From Clostridiales bacterium (GTDB lineage: Bacteria > Bacillota > Clostridia > Lachnospirales > Lachnospiraceae): a stretch of 64,000 nt of DNA. Below, in pieces: positions 43,815 to 52,474 of this stretch. A program made the translations under genes and the position numbers. Under the pieces are notes generated by a model, which saw nothing but the letters and a program-made list of their open reading frames with translations, was not told the DNA's origin and did not search any database. Numbering within the stretch: position 1 is the first letter of the stretch; every line of letters starts with the position of its first letter. Location of the stretch: NCBI GenBank assembly GCA_023663185.1, contig JAMPHY010000015.1, positions 1 to 64,000 on the forward strand. The letters are read 5' to 3'.

Positions 43815-44795
43815 ATGAGCGAATTGGATAAAAACAGGCTGCATGAGCCTTTATATATGGCGCAGCAGGCTGCGGCATGTGAAGCGGAAATTCAGAAGGG
43901 AATAATAGGTCAGCGCGAGGTTATAAGAGAGGTTATGCTTGCCATGCTTACAGGGGGCAACGTACTCTTGGAAGGTATGCCCGGACTTGGCAAGACGCGG
44001 CTTGTCAGTACGATAAGTCAAGTATTTGACTTATCATTTAAGCGTATTCAGTTTACGCCCGACCTTATGCCCGGCGACGTGACAGGTACGAATATTATAG
44101 TAAAAAACGAACAGGGCAGCGCTTTTTCTTTTGCAAGGGGACCGATTTTCGCCAACCTTATTCTTGCCGATGAAATAAACCGCGCCACGCCTAAGACGCA
44201 GTCGGCGCTCTTAGAGGCTATGCAGGAGCATACGGTTACGGTGGGAAACGACAGTCATGTGCTGGACGAACCGTTTTTTGTACTTGCCACGCAAAATCCT
44301 ATTGAGAGTGAAGGCACCTATCCTTTGCCGGAGGCGCAGCTTGACCGTTTTATGTTTAAGATTTTGGTGCGTTTTCCTTCTAAGGCTGAGCTTATAGGAA
44401 TAGTAGCGCTGACAGAAGGAAATCTGGCGCCGACGATTGAGAAACAGATGGATAGGGAAGGACTGCTGGCGGTAAGGGCGTTAGTAAATCAGGTGCCGAT
44501 TGCCGAGGCGGTAATGAACTACATACTGGATATCGTCATGGCAACCCATGCGTCAAACCGCTATATCAGAGAGGGCGCAAGTCCCAGAGCGGCGCAGAAT
44601 TTAATTCGCGCCTCAAGAGCAAAGGCGTTCTTAGAGGGGCGCTTCAACGTATCCTTTGCGGACGTGGCGCAGATGGCGTTTCCGGTCTTAAGACACCGTA
44701 TCATCTTGAGCTTTGACGCTATCAGCGAGGGCGTAACAGAGGACGATGTTATTAACAAGATTCTTTCAGATAATGGGAGTTATAACGGAAAATGA
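43815..44795 (+). CDS. MoxR-family AAA+ ATPase
   Basis: This 326-residue MoxR-type ATPase has Walker A GMPGLGKTRLV, Walker B LILADEINRATPKTQ, sensor 1 in VLATQNPIESEGTYPLPEAQ and the arginine-bearing region LDRFMFKI. MoxR proteins work with VWA-domain proteins as chaperones that insert cofactors or remodel complexes, and the two next genes supply just such partners. GAAAGGA lies ahead of the ATG. The stop overlaps the next start (ATGA). Confidence 0.96.
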   Translation: MSELDKNRLHEPLYMAQQAAACEAEIQKGIIGQREVIREVMLAMLTGGNVLLEGMPGLGKTRLVSTISQVFDLSFKRIQFTPDLMPGDVTGTNIIVKNEQGSAFSFARGPIFANLILADEINRATPKTQSALLEAMQEHTVTVGNDSHVLDEPFFVLATQNPIESEGTYPLPEAQLDRFMFKILVRFPSKAELIGIVALTEGNLAPTIEKQMDREGLLAVRALVNQVPIAEAVMNYILDIVMATHASNRYIREGASPRAAQNLIRASRAKAFLEGRFNVSFADVAQMAFPVLRHRIILSFDAISEGVTEDDVINKILSDNGSYNGK

Positions 44796-45673
44796 TACTT
44801 GACGCTGCTTTTTTTGATACCTTATCTAGACTGCGGCTTGCCATGTGGCATAAGTCCTCGATGAACCTTACCGGCAACCGTAAGTCCGTGCAGAAGGGCT
44901 CATCGACGGAATTTTCGGATTTTAGGGAATATATGCCGGGAGACGATATCCGCCGTATCGACTGGAATGCTTACGGACGGCTGGACAGATTTTTCATAAA
45001 AGAATATATGGAAGAAAAAGAAGCGGTTGTCTCAATTCTGCTTGATACCAGCGCTTCTATGGATTATGGGCTTAAGAAAAAAAGCGAGCTTGCCTGTATG
45101 CTTGCGGCGGCGTTCGCTTATATCGGGCTTAATAATATGGACAGGGTTGTGCTGTATGATATGCAGAAGATGAATGCGCCATTTGTGGCGGGCAGTGGGA
45201 AAAGGGCGGTTCGTCAGCTTACCGAGTGGCTTGATAAGCTTTCCTTTGAGGGAAAAGTGGATATAAGTGAGGCGGTGCTGCAGTTTCCGGCAAGGGGGCA
45301 GGGCGTGGCAATTATTATTAGCGATTTCTGGCAGGAGGCGTTTCTTGATGAGAAGCAGGAGAGCGTGAAGAAGCTGATTAGATTTCTTAATTACCGCAGG
45401 CAGAAAGCCGTACTTTTGCATGTGCTTGCCGGCGAGGAAATATCCGTAGAGCTTACGGGGACGCAGAATTTAATCGATATGGAAGAAATGAGCGCAATAC
45501 GCCTGACACTCGACGATACGAGCATACGTCTGTATGAGACGGCGCTTAAAGATTATACCAACCGTCTTAAGCGGGAATGCGACAGGTCGGAGGCGTTTTA
45601 TGCTATATGCAGCACGAAGACAGATTTCTATCAACTTATTTTTAAGGATTTAAGGACACTATATGATATTTGA
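44792..45673 (+). CDS. DUF58 (VWA-like) protein, MoxR partner
   Basis: This 293-residue protein has the DUF58 signature REYMPGDDIRRIDWNAYGRL near residue 48 and a VWA-like half with LLDTSASMDY and ISDFWQEAF. The first motif (DTSAS) keeps the metal-site pattern D-x-S-x-S. It lacks membrane segments. It is encoded between MoxR and the giant VWA protein, with a 4-bp overlap before and an 11-bp overlap after, the usual order MoxR-DUF58-VWA. It probably acts as an adaptor between the ATPase and the membrane VWA protein. Confidence 0.93.
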   Translation: MILDAAFFDTLSRLRLAMWHKSSMNLTGNRKSVQKGSSTEFSDFREYMPGDDIRRIDWNAYGRLDRFFIKEYMEEKEAVVSILLDTSASMDYGLKKKSELACMLAAAFAYIGLNNMDRVVLYDMQKMNAPFVAGSGKRAVRQLTEWLDKLSFEGKVDISEAVLQFPARGQGVAIIISDFWQEAFLDEKQESVKKLIRFLNYRRQKAVLLHVLAGEEISVELTGTQNLIDMEEMSAIRLTLDDTSIRLYETALKDYTNRLKRECDRSEAFYAICSTKTDFYQLIFKDLRTLYDI

Positions 45674-48600
45674 GAGCTTATTACCGCTGCTTTTTTTGGC
45701 GGCGGTTCCGGTTATTATAATTTTATATCTGCTGAGGCCGAGGGGCAGGGATTATCTGATATCCTCCAATCTCCTATGGCAGAAGCTGCTTAAGAACGAG
45801 CAGGCGAAAACCTTCTTTGAGAAATTTGTGAACAATATCCTTATGTATTTGCAGATTTTGATTACCGTGCTGCTTATTGTCGCACTGATGTCGCCGTTTA
45901 TTAATATGAACAGCAAGACGCAGGGCAGGAGCATACTGCTTATAGATACAAGCGGAAGTATGCAGCATACAGACGTCTCAGGGAAAAGTCGTCTGGAAGA
46001 AGCAAAAGAGCAGGCGATTGATTATGTGCGTTCAGCGGAAAGTATGCGCTGCTGCATTATGACGGTGGACGAAACGGGCGTTAAAATGCTTGCCGTGGAT
46101 ATCACAGATACCGACAGCCTGATTCAGACTCTAAGGGGTATTACCTGCAGCGACAGCGGAGGCAGTCTTACGTTAGCGCAGGAGAGCATAGATATGCTGA
46201 TGGGCGATAGCGAGGAGAACGCCGCTAATCTGGTAGTGTTTACCGACGGTAATGGAGCGGAGGACTTCGATGGGCTGCGCGCCGCGGCGGGAAAAGAGCT
46301 TCATGTAGTCGGTTCTGCTGTTTATAATGTGGCGAATGATTATACGGTGTTCTCCTCGCGCGAGGACGGTTTATATGATGTGGTCGTAAGCGTAAGCAAT
46401 TACGGCGATGAGGGCGTTTCTTTTGACGTCGGGCTCTATGATGAAGACGATAAGCTGATTGCGCTTACCAATATGAGCCTTAACCCGATGGAGAGCAAGA
46501 CGTGTCTTTTTGAGGGAACCGAATGGAAGGGGCAGACGCTTACATCAAGGATTGATGGTATTTCTTTTTCAAAGAATGAGTCCGGCGGGCAGCCTGATAA
46601 TGTGTCTGACAGTCTTTTGCAGGATAATGTCTCGCGGGCGATAAAAGGCAGGGAAAACAATATTAACGGGCTCTTAGTTGGAAACGGCAATACCTTTATC
46701 GAGAAGGCGTACACGGCTGTGACAGGGCAGAGCATAAGTAAGTCAGAGAATGATACCGTAGCAGGATATGAGGTAAATGACGTAACGGGAGCGCTAGGCA
46801 AAGACGACGCTTACAATGTAGTGATATACGACGCGGGACAGACTCCGAAGGCGGAGGGCTACAATCGGCTGGTATTTGGCAGCATGGGCGGCGACTATAT
46901 AGAGGAATTGGAAAACATCGTGCTGGATATGACGGACTGCGATTTAACCGCTTCATTATCAGGCTTTACCATTGGCGTCAATACGGCGTACTGTTTTGAA
47001 CTGCCAGAGGGCGCGGTAAGCTTCTTAGAATATGACGGTAAATGCGTAGGATATTATAGGGAGACTGGCAACCATAAGGAGATTGTAGTCGGCTTTGATA
47101 TCAGGGAGTCGGATTTCCCGCTGCGCGCCGAATTCCCGATTTTCCTTGCTAATGCGATGTTGTATCTTTCGGATACTTCATGGCTTGCGACGAATGTCTA
47201 TTATGCGGGTGAAGAGATTGCGCTTCAACCGTGGGCGGAGATTGACAGAAGTTCATTTGAGAAGCGTCCTGCTAAAGCGGGGTTGTACCAGCTTGGCAAT
47301 GACGAATATCAGGAATCTTATGTGGTGCGTTTCTGTACGAGCACCGAGTCAGACGGACGAAAAACGGCGGAGTCTGTGTTGGACTTAGCGGGAATGCAGC
47401 TTAATAAAGTTAAACGCACCCTGCGCAATGTTTTTCTATTGCTTGCGCTTATTCTGCTGCTTGTAGAGTGGATTATATATGTACGGAAAATGCGTTATCA
47501 CGGAAAGTTTTATCTTGTGGTGCGGGGAGTTGTAGCGATATGCGTTATTTTAGCTATTCTAGGCATAAGTATCCGCATAGGCAGCGGACAGACCGCGACT
47601 GTGTTTGTGGTAGACATTTCTAACAGTAATGAAGAACATCTGGCAGAGACAGAGAAGTATCTGCACGATACCGTGGATAAAATGCCAAACGGCAATGTCT
47701 ACGGCATTGTGACATTTGGCAAAAATACGCTGGTGGAACAGTTCCTTACCTCCGAGAAAAGCTATATGGGGCTTATGAGCGTGCCGGAGAAAACGGCTAC
47801 GAATTTTGAAGATGCGCTTTCTAAGGCGCTTACGTTGATTCCGGGCGATTATAAGAAAAGGCTTGTGGTCATTACCGACGGCAAGGAAACCAGGGGCGAT
47901 ATTGATAATATGGCGTCTGCGCTATCGACGGGGCAGGTGGAGCTGCTTACCCTTCTGTATGAGGACGAAGTAGGGGACGACGCTTATATTGATGATGTGA
48001 CACTCCCGTCATATTTGCATCCGGGAGATAAGTATTCCATAACCGTTATGGTGGCAAGCAACTATGATACCGACGCGGTAATTGCGCTCTATAACGGCAG
48101 CAGCCTCATAGAAGAAAATAGCGTACACCTTAATAAAGGCAGCAACCGCTTTGTCTTTAATAAACAGGTTGCGTCTGACGCAGGCGCCGGTTCGATGGAA
48201 AATCTGCGTATTCAGGTTAAAGCGCCGGGCGATACCTGTGAGGAAAATGATTTTTACAGCGCGTATTCGGTGGTGGAGGCGCCGCCGCGCATACTGGTTA
48301 TCTCCGGTCTTAATGCGGATATATCGGGCTTTTCTTCCATACTTAATGCGGCGGGCTGCGACTATAACATGGTTTCTGCAATTAATGCGCCCTATACGCT
48401 TGAACAAATGCTGGAATATAAGTCGATTATTCTTGCAGACACCTATATTGATGATTTACCTGATGGCTTCATTGATAATCTGGAAACCTATGTGAAGGAT
48501 TACGGCTGCGGCTTTATCTGCTGCGGCGGCGAGGATAGCTTCGCGCTTGGAGGATATCGGGATACTGTGATAGAGACGGTGCTTCCGGTTGACATGCAGC

Positions 48601-50195
48601 TTAAAGGCGTCAATGAAATGCCGTCTATGGCGATGATAATGGTTATCGACCATTCGGGGAGTATGCTCGTCGGTGATGCGTATTCTAGCGCGAGCAATTT
48701 AGACCTTGCCATAAGAGCGGCTTCGGTGGCTGTGGACAATTTAAGGGACGAAGACTATGTGGGCGTGCTGGTTTTTGACGATGTGTACGACTGGCAGGTG
48801 GGATTGACGAAGGCGGACGATAAAACCGCAATTAAGGACTCTATTAAGAGTATCAGCGAAGGTGGCGGAACCACGATTAAACCGGCGCTTAAGGAAGCGT
48901 TTAAGGCAATGGCTGAGTGCGACGCTTCTATTAAGCATGTGGTGCTTTTAACAGACGGAATGGGCGAGACTAACGATTTCTCAGACGTAATCCACTCCTA
49001 TTCCAACAGCGGAATTACGCTTTCAACGGTAGCGGTAGGGGCTTACTCGGATACGGAGCTGCTTGAGGATTTAGCAGATGAGTGCGGAGGCAGATATTAC
49101 TATGCCGATATCTCCAGCGATATACCGAAGATTTTTGCACAGGAAGTATTCTTAGGCGGCGACAGCTATATCCAGAATGGCGAGTTTTCACTGTCCGTAC
49201 TTGGCAATCATGAGCTGACGGAAAATCTTTTCGCGGACGGCTGGCCGCTAATCTACGGCTATATTTCGGCTTCGCCTAAGACGGCGTCAAACGTAGTGAT
49301 TGCCTCGGAGCAAAAAGGCGATCCGATTCTCACCGTATGGCAGTACGGTTTAGGAAGAACGGCGGCTTGGAACTGCGACGTTTCGGGAGAGTGGAGCGGA
49401 GCTTTTGCCGGAGAAGAGGACTATGTCCAGTTATGGAAAAGAATAGTGGACTATTCTACCGGCAACGCCAGTATAAGCGAGGACAGCGTAGACGTGGTGA
49501 CTGCGGGGGAATATACCGAAGTGGTTTATAGAGCACAGGAGTATGACGCTGATATCGAGATATATGTGACGCTTATTGAGCCTAATGGCGATACACGAGA
49601 GGAGAAGCTTCACGCTACCGCGCCGGGCAAATATGAGGCGGAGCTTTTCACGCCGCAGACAGGCTTGTACCACTTTAATATCAGGCGCACATCAGGGGGA
49701 GATATTCAAAACTATGTAACGACGGCAGCGGCGGTACAGTTTTCGGACGAATACAAATTCGACGTAAGCACGGCGGCGTATCTTAATTTTATGGATAAAT
49801 ACGGACGGCTTATCACTAAGGAGGACGCCATATGGTCTCATATAAAGGCGACGGCGGGAGAGAAATATTCGCTGGCGAATATTCTGATTGCGCTTGCAAT
49901 CTGCTTATTCATAGTGGATATAGCGCTGCGGCGCTTCCAGTATGCGCCGAAGATACCGGCATTTATTACGGCGAGGGCGTTAAGACGCAGCGGACAGAAT
50001 GAGAATGCGGCTGATATGGCTGGACTTTCATCAATACAGCCGACAGAAAATACAATGGAAGCGGTAATGAGTGATAGACAGGAAAAAGGCAGGACAGCGC
50101 AGCAATCCTACAGAAAGAAGCAAAAACCTACGCAGGCGGAGCCGTCTTTAGATACTTCGAGTTTGCTTAAGAAGAAGGACGATAGGAACCTGTAA
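45663..50195 (+). CDS. Giant membrane protein with three von Willebrand A domains (BatA-like fusion)
   Basis: This 1510-residue protein has the BatA-type start (ESLLPLLFLAAVPVIIILYLL, then SSNLLWQKL) with two membrane segments. VWA-1 has the metal site IDTSGSM near residue 97. A second membrane pair is near 583-637, and VWA-2 has DISNS near 651. A glutamine-amidotransferase-like region (about 874-985) follows, then VWA-3 with IDHSGSM near 996 and a last membrane segment near 1403-1420 with a charged tail. Usual BatA-like proteins are 300-900 residues, so this looks like a fusion of two VWA membrane proteins. VWA-2 lacks the usual Gly-Ser-Met after its metal site (DISNS). It is probably the scaffold on which MoxR and DUF58 act. 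Confidence 0.92.
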   Translation: MIFESLLPLLFLAAVPVIIILYLLRPRGRDYLISSNLLWQKLLKNEQAKTFFEKFVNNILMYLQILITVLLIVALMSPFINMNSKTQGRSILLIDTSGSMQHTDVSGKSRLEEAKEQAIDYVRSAESMRCCIMTVDETGVKMLAVDITDTDSLIQTLRGITCSDSGGSLTLAQESIDMLMGDSEENAANLVVFTDGNGAEDFDGLRAAAGKELHVVGSAVYNVANDYTVFSSREDGLYDVVVSVSNYGDEGVSFDVGLYDEDDKLIALTNMSLNPMESKTCLFEGTEWKGQTLTSRIDGISFSKNESGGQPDNVSDSLLQDNVSRAIKGRENNINGLLVGNGNTFIEKAYTAVTGQSISKSENDTVAGYEVNDVTGALGKDDAYNVVIYDAGQTPKAEGYNRLVFGSMGGDYIEELENIVLDMTDCDLTASLSGFTIGVNTAYCFELPEGAVSFLEYDGKCVGYYRETGNHKEIVVGFDIRESDFPLRAEFPIFLANAMLYLSDTSWLATNVYYAGEEIALQPWAEIDRSSFEKRPAKAGLYQLGNDEYQESYVVRFCTSTESDGRKTAESVLDLAGMQLNKVKRTLRNVFLLLALILLLVEWIIYVRKMRYHGKFYLVVRGVVAICVILAILGISIRIGSGQTATVFVVDISNSNEEHLAETEKYLHDTVDKMPNGNVYGIVTFGKNTLVEQFLTSEKSYMGLMSVPEKTATNFEDALSKALTLIPGDYKKRLVVITDGKETRGDIDNMASALSTGQVELLTLLYEDEVGDDAYIDDVTLPSYLHPGDKYSITVMVASNYDTDAVIALYNGSSLIEENSVHLNKGSNRFVFNKQVASDAGAGSMENLRIQVKAPGDTCEENDFYSAYSVVEAPPRILVISGLNADISGFSSILNAAGCDYNMVSAINAPYTLEQMLEYKSIILADTYIDDLPDGFIDNLETYVKDYGCGFICCGGEDSFALGGYRDTVIETVLPVDMQLKGVNEMPSMAMIMVIDHSGSMLVGDAYSSASNLDLAIRAASVAVDNLRDEDYVGVLVFDDVYDWQVGLTKADDKTAIKDSIKSISEGGGTTIKPALKEAFKAMAECDASIKHVVLLTDGMGETNDFSDVIHSYSNSGITLSTVAVGAYSDTELLEDLADECGGRYYYADISSDIPKIFAQEVFLGGDSYIQNGEFSLSVLGNHELTENLFADGWPLIYGYISASPKTASNVVIASEQKGDPILTVWQYGLGRTAAWNCDVSGEWSGAFAGEEDYVQLWKRIVDYSTGNASISEDSVDVVTAGEYTEVVYRAQEYDADIEIYVTLIEPNGDTREEKLHATAPGKYEAELFTPQTGLYHFNIRRTSGGDIQNYVTTAAAVQFSDEYKFDVSTAAYLNFMDKYGRLITKEDAIWSHIKATAGEKYSLANILIALAICLFIVDIALRRFQYAPKIPAFITARALRRSGQNENAADMAGLSSIQPTENTMEAVMSDRQEKGRTAQQSYRKKQKPTQAEPSLDTSSLLKKKDDRNL

Positions 50196-50210
50196 TGGTT
50201 CAGTACGCAG

Positions 50211-50349
50211 GCGGCAGGGGCACATATGCTTACTGGAAAGGCACGCTCTCGCTCCGTGAAAAATCGCAGCGGTACTAAGCTCGAAAATACCTCGCTAAGT
50301 ACCGGCGTTTTTCAAGGACCTTTCCAGTAAGCATATGTGCCCCTGCCGC
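50211..50349 (-). repeat. Long palindromic element, copy 2 (core in - orientation)
   Basis: Arms at 50211-50241 and 50319-50349 are perfect 31-bp inverted repeats. The core (50241-50279 and 50295-50320) is identical, on the minus strand, to the 39- and 26-bp core blocks of copy 1. The central loop (50280-50294) differs. It begins 15 bp after the stop codon of the VWA gene and lies between convergent genes. It could stop transcription from both sides, but it has no T-run. In the alignable 19 bp of arm, copy 1 and copy 2 differ at three positions, and each change is matched on the other arm. Confidence 0.9.
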
Positions 50350-50382
50350 TTGTAAAACGGACTGCTCTATAATGCTGTATAC

Positions 50383-51060
50383 TCAACCAATAAATAATAT
50401 CAGCATTAAGTCATATATTGTATGTGCTATTACTGAGTTCCATATGGTTTTCCCTTTTTTTAATAATATACAAAAAACTATTCCCCAAATTAACGCACTA
50501 AAACTTTGAGCGATTATTCCTACAAAATCAAAAGCACCAAATCTTAATAATTTAATAAAGTAAGCGGGAAAATGTAATGCTATAAATAATAAGGTTGTTA
50601 TTAGCATTGCTTTTTTCTGCGGCATTATATTTGCTAATGCGTTATATCCCCAACCTCTAAAAACAACTTCCTCAACAAAGCCAACAATAATATATTTTAT
50701 GATTACGAACCATAAGATAATTTCATTATTAAACCAAAAACCTTTATGATTTATCAGCATCATTATAATTATGTAAAGCAATGAAATTGTTATCGTTAAA
50801 ATCAAAGATTTATTAAATACAGGTCGGGAAAACAATTCATTTTTGTTCAATTTCAATTTATCGCTATTTCTAATAATTAGGAATATTGCAGGTAATACCC
50901 ATATAACTCTGCTTATATAACTATAAATATATGCCCCAATGCTAACATTATTTTTGAAAATATAATTTGAATATCCCCAAGCGTCCGTAACGATTGTCCA
51001 TAAGATAATGAATCCAAATAGTGTTAATATGATATATTTCGCTGTGAGTTCTTTTTTCAT
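50383..51060 (-). CDS. CPBP family intramembrane metalloprotease
   Basis: This 225-residue protein has about six to seven membrane segments. The family's glutamate motif EExxxR is present in VGFVEEVVFRGWGYNAL, the first His in FIALHFPAYF, and a third region in SALIWGIVFCILLK. These CAAX-protease/Abi-like enzymes process peptides in the membrane; some give bacteriocin self-immunity. Nothing nearby shows a bacteriocin gene. It is AT-rich and lies just outside the palindromic element, where an accessory pocket begins. Confidence 0.88.
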   Translation of the reverse strand: MKKELTAKYIILTLFGFIILWTIVTDAWGYSNYIFKNNVSIGAYIYSYISRVIWVLPAIFLIIRNSDKLKLNKNELFSRPVFNKSLILTITISLLYIIIMMLINHKGFWFNNEIILWFVIIKYIIVGFVEEVVFRGWGYNALANIMPQKKAMLITTLLFIALHFPAYFIKLLRFGAFDFVGIIAQSFSALIWGIVFCILLKKGKTIWNSVIAHTIYDLMLILFIG

Positions 51061-51186
51061 ATGCTATCAACTCCACAAACTTAGATTTGTGAATAGTCCA
51101 ACATAGGTATTTTACTACAAGCGCACTCATACTTCAATTAAATTTTGGTTAGTATTTTCTCGGTGCAGGAAGAGCGGAAATTCTAA

Positions 51187-51215
51187 TTGACATATTTTCA
51201 TGCCCGTTGTAATAT
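51187..51215 (+). promoter_or_regulatory. Strong consensus promoter for a structured RNA
   Basis: A perfect TTGACA (51187-51192) is 17 bp from TAATAT (51210-51215), overlapping a second TATAAT at 51213-51218. Transcription should begin near 51222-51226. The next start codon is about 195 bp away, so it makes a long leader or a separate RNA. Confidence 0.75.
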
Positions 51216-51221
51216 AATAAT

Positions 51222-51397
51222 AGAGACGGGCAACTTGAGTGTCGGTCAAAGCGTTGATATAAGGTGTTGTGCCAGAGAGCAGTACCTTACGAGCTTTGAA
51301 TGGGTTTGACGTTTACCGCATTCTGGCTAGACTGTGAATATACAGTTGAAAGAAAACGTCAGGAAAGCTCTGCGAAAGCAGGGCTTTTCCTGTCCTA
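51222..51397 (+). ncRNA. Structured, apparently pseudoknotted RNA upstream of a PBECR4-like gene
   Basis: The likely transcript folds into nested and crossing helices that can be read by eye: TCAAAGC (51246-51252) with GCTTTGA (51293-51299); TAAGGT (51260-51265) with ACCTTA (51284-51289); the loop GCCAGA (51271-51276) with TCTGGC (51322-51327), which crosses the first two and makes a pseudoknot; TGACGTTT (51307-51314) with AAACGTCA (51354-51361); and ACTGT with ACAGT (51331-51346). It ends in a terminator-like hairpin with a GAAA loop (51360-51392) but no T-run. I do not recognise a known riboswitch. It may be a cis-regulator or an RNA antitoxin for the next gene. Confidence 0.65.
51360..51392 (+). 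terminator. GAAA-loop hairpin (possible weak terminator)
   Basis: CAGGAAAGCTCTGC and GCAGGGCTTTTCCTG pair with one bulge around GAAA. No T-run follows, so termination may be partial. A near copy lies at 54726-54755. Confidence 0.45.
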
Positions 51398-51418
51398 TGA
51401 GAAAAAGAGGTAATTTGA

Positions 51419-51997
51419 ATGCACAATGTATATGACTGCGTGGAAGCTTTCGGGAAACTGTTAGATAAGGAATACCAACTTGTATTAGGAAGAAAAAATA
51501 CAGTTGTTAATCTGCAGATAAATTTTGAGAAAAAAGAATGTTTTCATTTGATGGGGCTTCAATATCTGACAGATAGACCGGAATTAGTCCACGACAGAGG
51601 AAAAATATTTGATGCGATAATGGAACGCCGGATAACAGCAGAACATCTTCAATCGTCAGACTTGTATTATAAGATTGAGGACAGAGTTGACATGTTACCA
51701 TTGCTGGAGGACATGATTGACAATAACGATACAATCTTTAAGTATAATCGAAAGCTCAATACTTATTCAGTTATTAAAGCAGATTATATTATGAAAAATA
51801 AAATGGAAGAAAGAAATTTATTTTTATTTCTGGCAGAAAGCAAAAAAGATGGAAAATATTTCTGCCGTTCCTTTTTCCCGCAAGACAAAATGGACTATAC
51901 AAAAAATCAGGCGTCATGGACGTTGCTATATAAGAAGAAAATAACGCTTTCAACAGGAGAAGAGAGAATATTGTATGACAGGTTACAAAGAGAATAG
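51419..51997 (+). CDS. PBECR4-like putative nuclease domain protein
   Basis: This 192-residue single-domain protein resembles the family I recall as PBECR4 (barnase-EndoU-colicin-RelE-like nucleases). Supporting features are FHLMGLQYLTDRP near residue 43, YYKIEDRVDMLPLLEDMIDN and KADYIMKNKM in the middle, and the late block FCRSFFPQDKMDYTKNQASW. The family match is from memory and was not checked. It starts with ATG behind AGAGG and is preceded by a promoter and a structured RNA, which fits a toxin under RNA control. It is AT-rich and ends 8 bp from a convergent acetyltransferase gene. Confidence 0.6.
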   Translation: MHNVYDCVEAFGKLLDKEYQLVLGRKNTVVNLQINFEKKECFHLMGLQYLTDRPELVHDRGKIFDAIMERRITAEHLQSSDLYYKIEDRVDMLPLLEDMIDNNDTIFKYNRKLNTYSVIKADYIMKNKMEERNLFLFLAESKKDGKYFCRSFFPQDKMDYTKNQASWTLLYKKKITLSTGEERILYDRLQRE

Positions 51998-52005
51998 TCA
52001 CTAAT

Positions 52006-52449
52006 TTATAACAATCTCCTTAAATAAACCATATCCACGAGTTGAACGCCGCCTTCATATATTGGGTGGTCATAATTATCTGTAAAAAAATTTTTAATGC
52101 GATGTGAGCGGATAAATCCACATTTTTCATAAAAAGGAATTGTCAGTGGACTATCGCCTGTTCCAACCTGTAAAATTAAATACTGTCCTTTATATTTCAT
52201 AGCTATAAAATCAATTAGTGTTTTTCCATACCCTTTGCCTTGACAATCTGGTTTAGTGGCAATATTTTTAATTTCAAGAATACCATTCTTTTCATCAGTA
52301 ACAATACATTCAGATACAGTATCTACATCATTTAACACATACATTGTACCTTTATTAATATAGCGGTCTATCATGTTTTCTTGCTCATCTGCCAATAAAA
52401 GTAACGAAAGGAATTGTTTTTTATTTGCTTTAACTTCTTTTATCTCCAT
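52006..52449 (-). CDS. GNAT family N-acetyltransferase
   Basis: This 147-residue acetyltransferase has the acetyl-CoA loop QGKGYGKTLIDF (Q-x-x-G-x-G) preceded by the strand NGILEIKNIATKPDC. The late motif PFYEKCGF is also typical. It uses acetyl-CoA to modify an unknown small molecule or protein amine. AGGATAAAAAG lies before the ATG. It is transcribed with another GNAT gene and a methyltransferase on the minus strand, an accessory trio common in mobile or variable DNA. Confidence 0.88.
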   Translation of the reverse strand: MEIKEVKANKKQFLSLLLLADEQENMIDRYINKGTMYVLNDVDTVSECIVTDEKNGILEIKNIATKPDCQGKGYGKTLIDFIAMKYKGQYLILQVGTGDSPLTIPFYEKCGFIRSHRIKNFFTDNYDHPIYEGGVQLVDMVYLRRLL

Positions 52450-52474
52450 ATCTTTTTATCCTGCTCAAGTACCA

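Noticed and set aside
50211..50349. Copy 2 of the palindrome as an ordinary Rho-independent terminator
   Set aside because: It has no T-run on either side, is far longer than a terminator, and its core is identical to a copy that lies between divergent genes.
51241..51330. Idea that the structured RNA is a c-di-GMP-II, ZTP or purine riboswitch
   Set aside because: Only short matches such as TGAATGGGTTT and CCGCATTCTGGC were seen; the surrounding conserved parts of those classes are missing.
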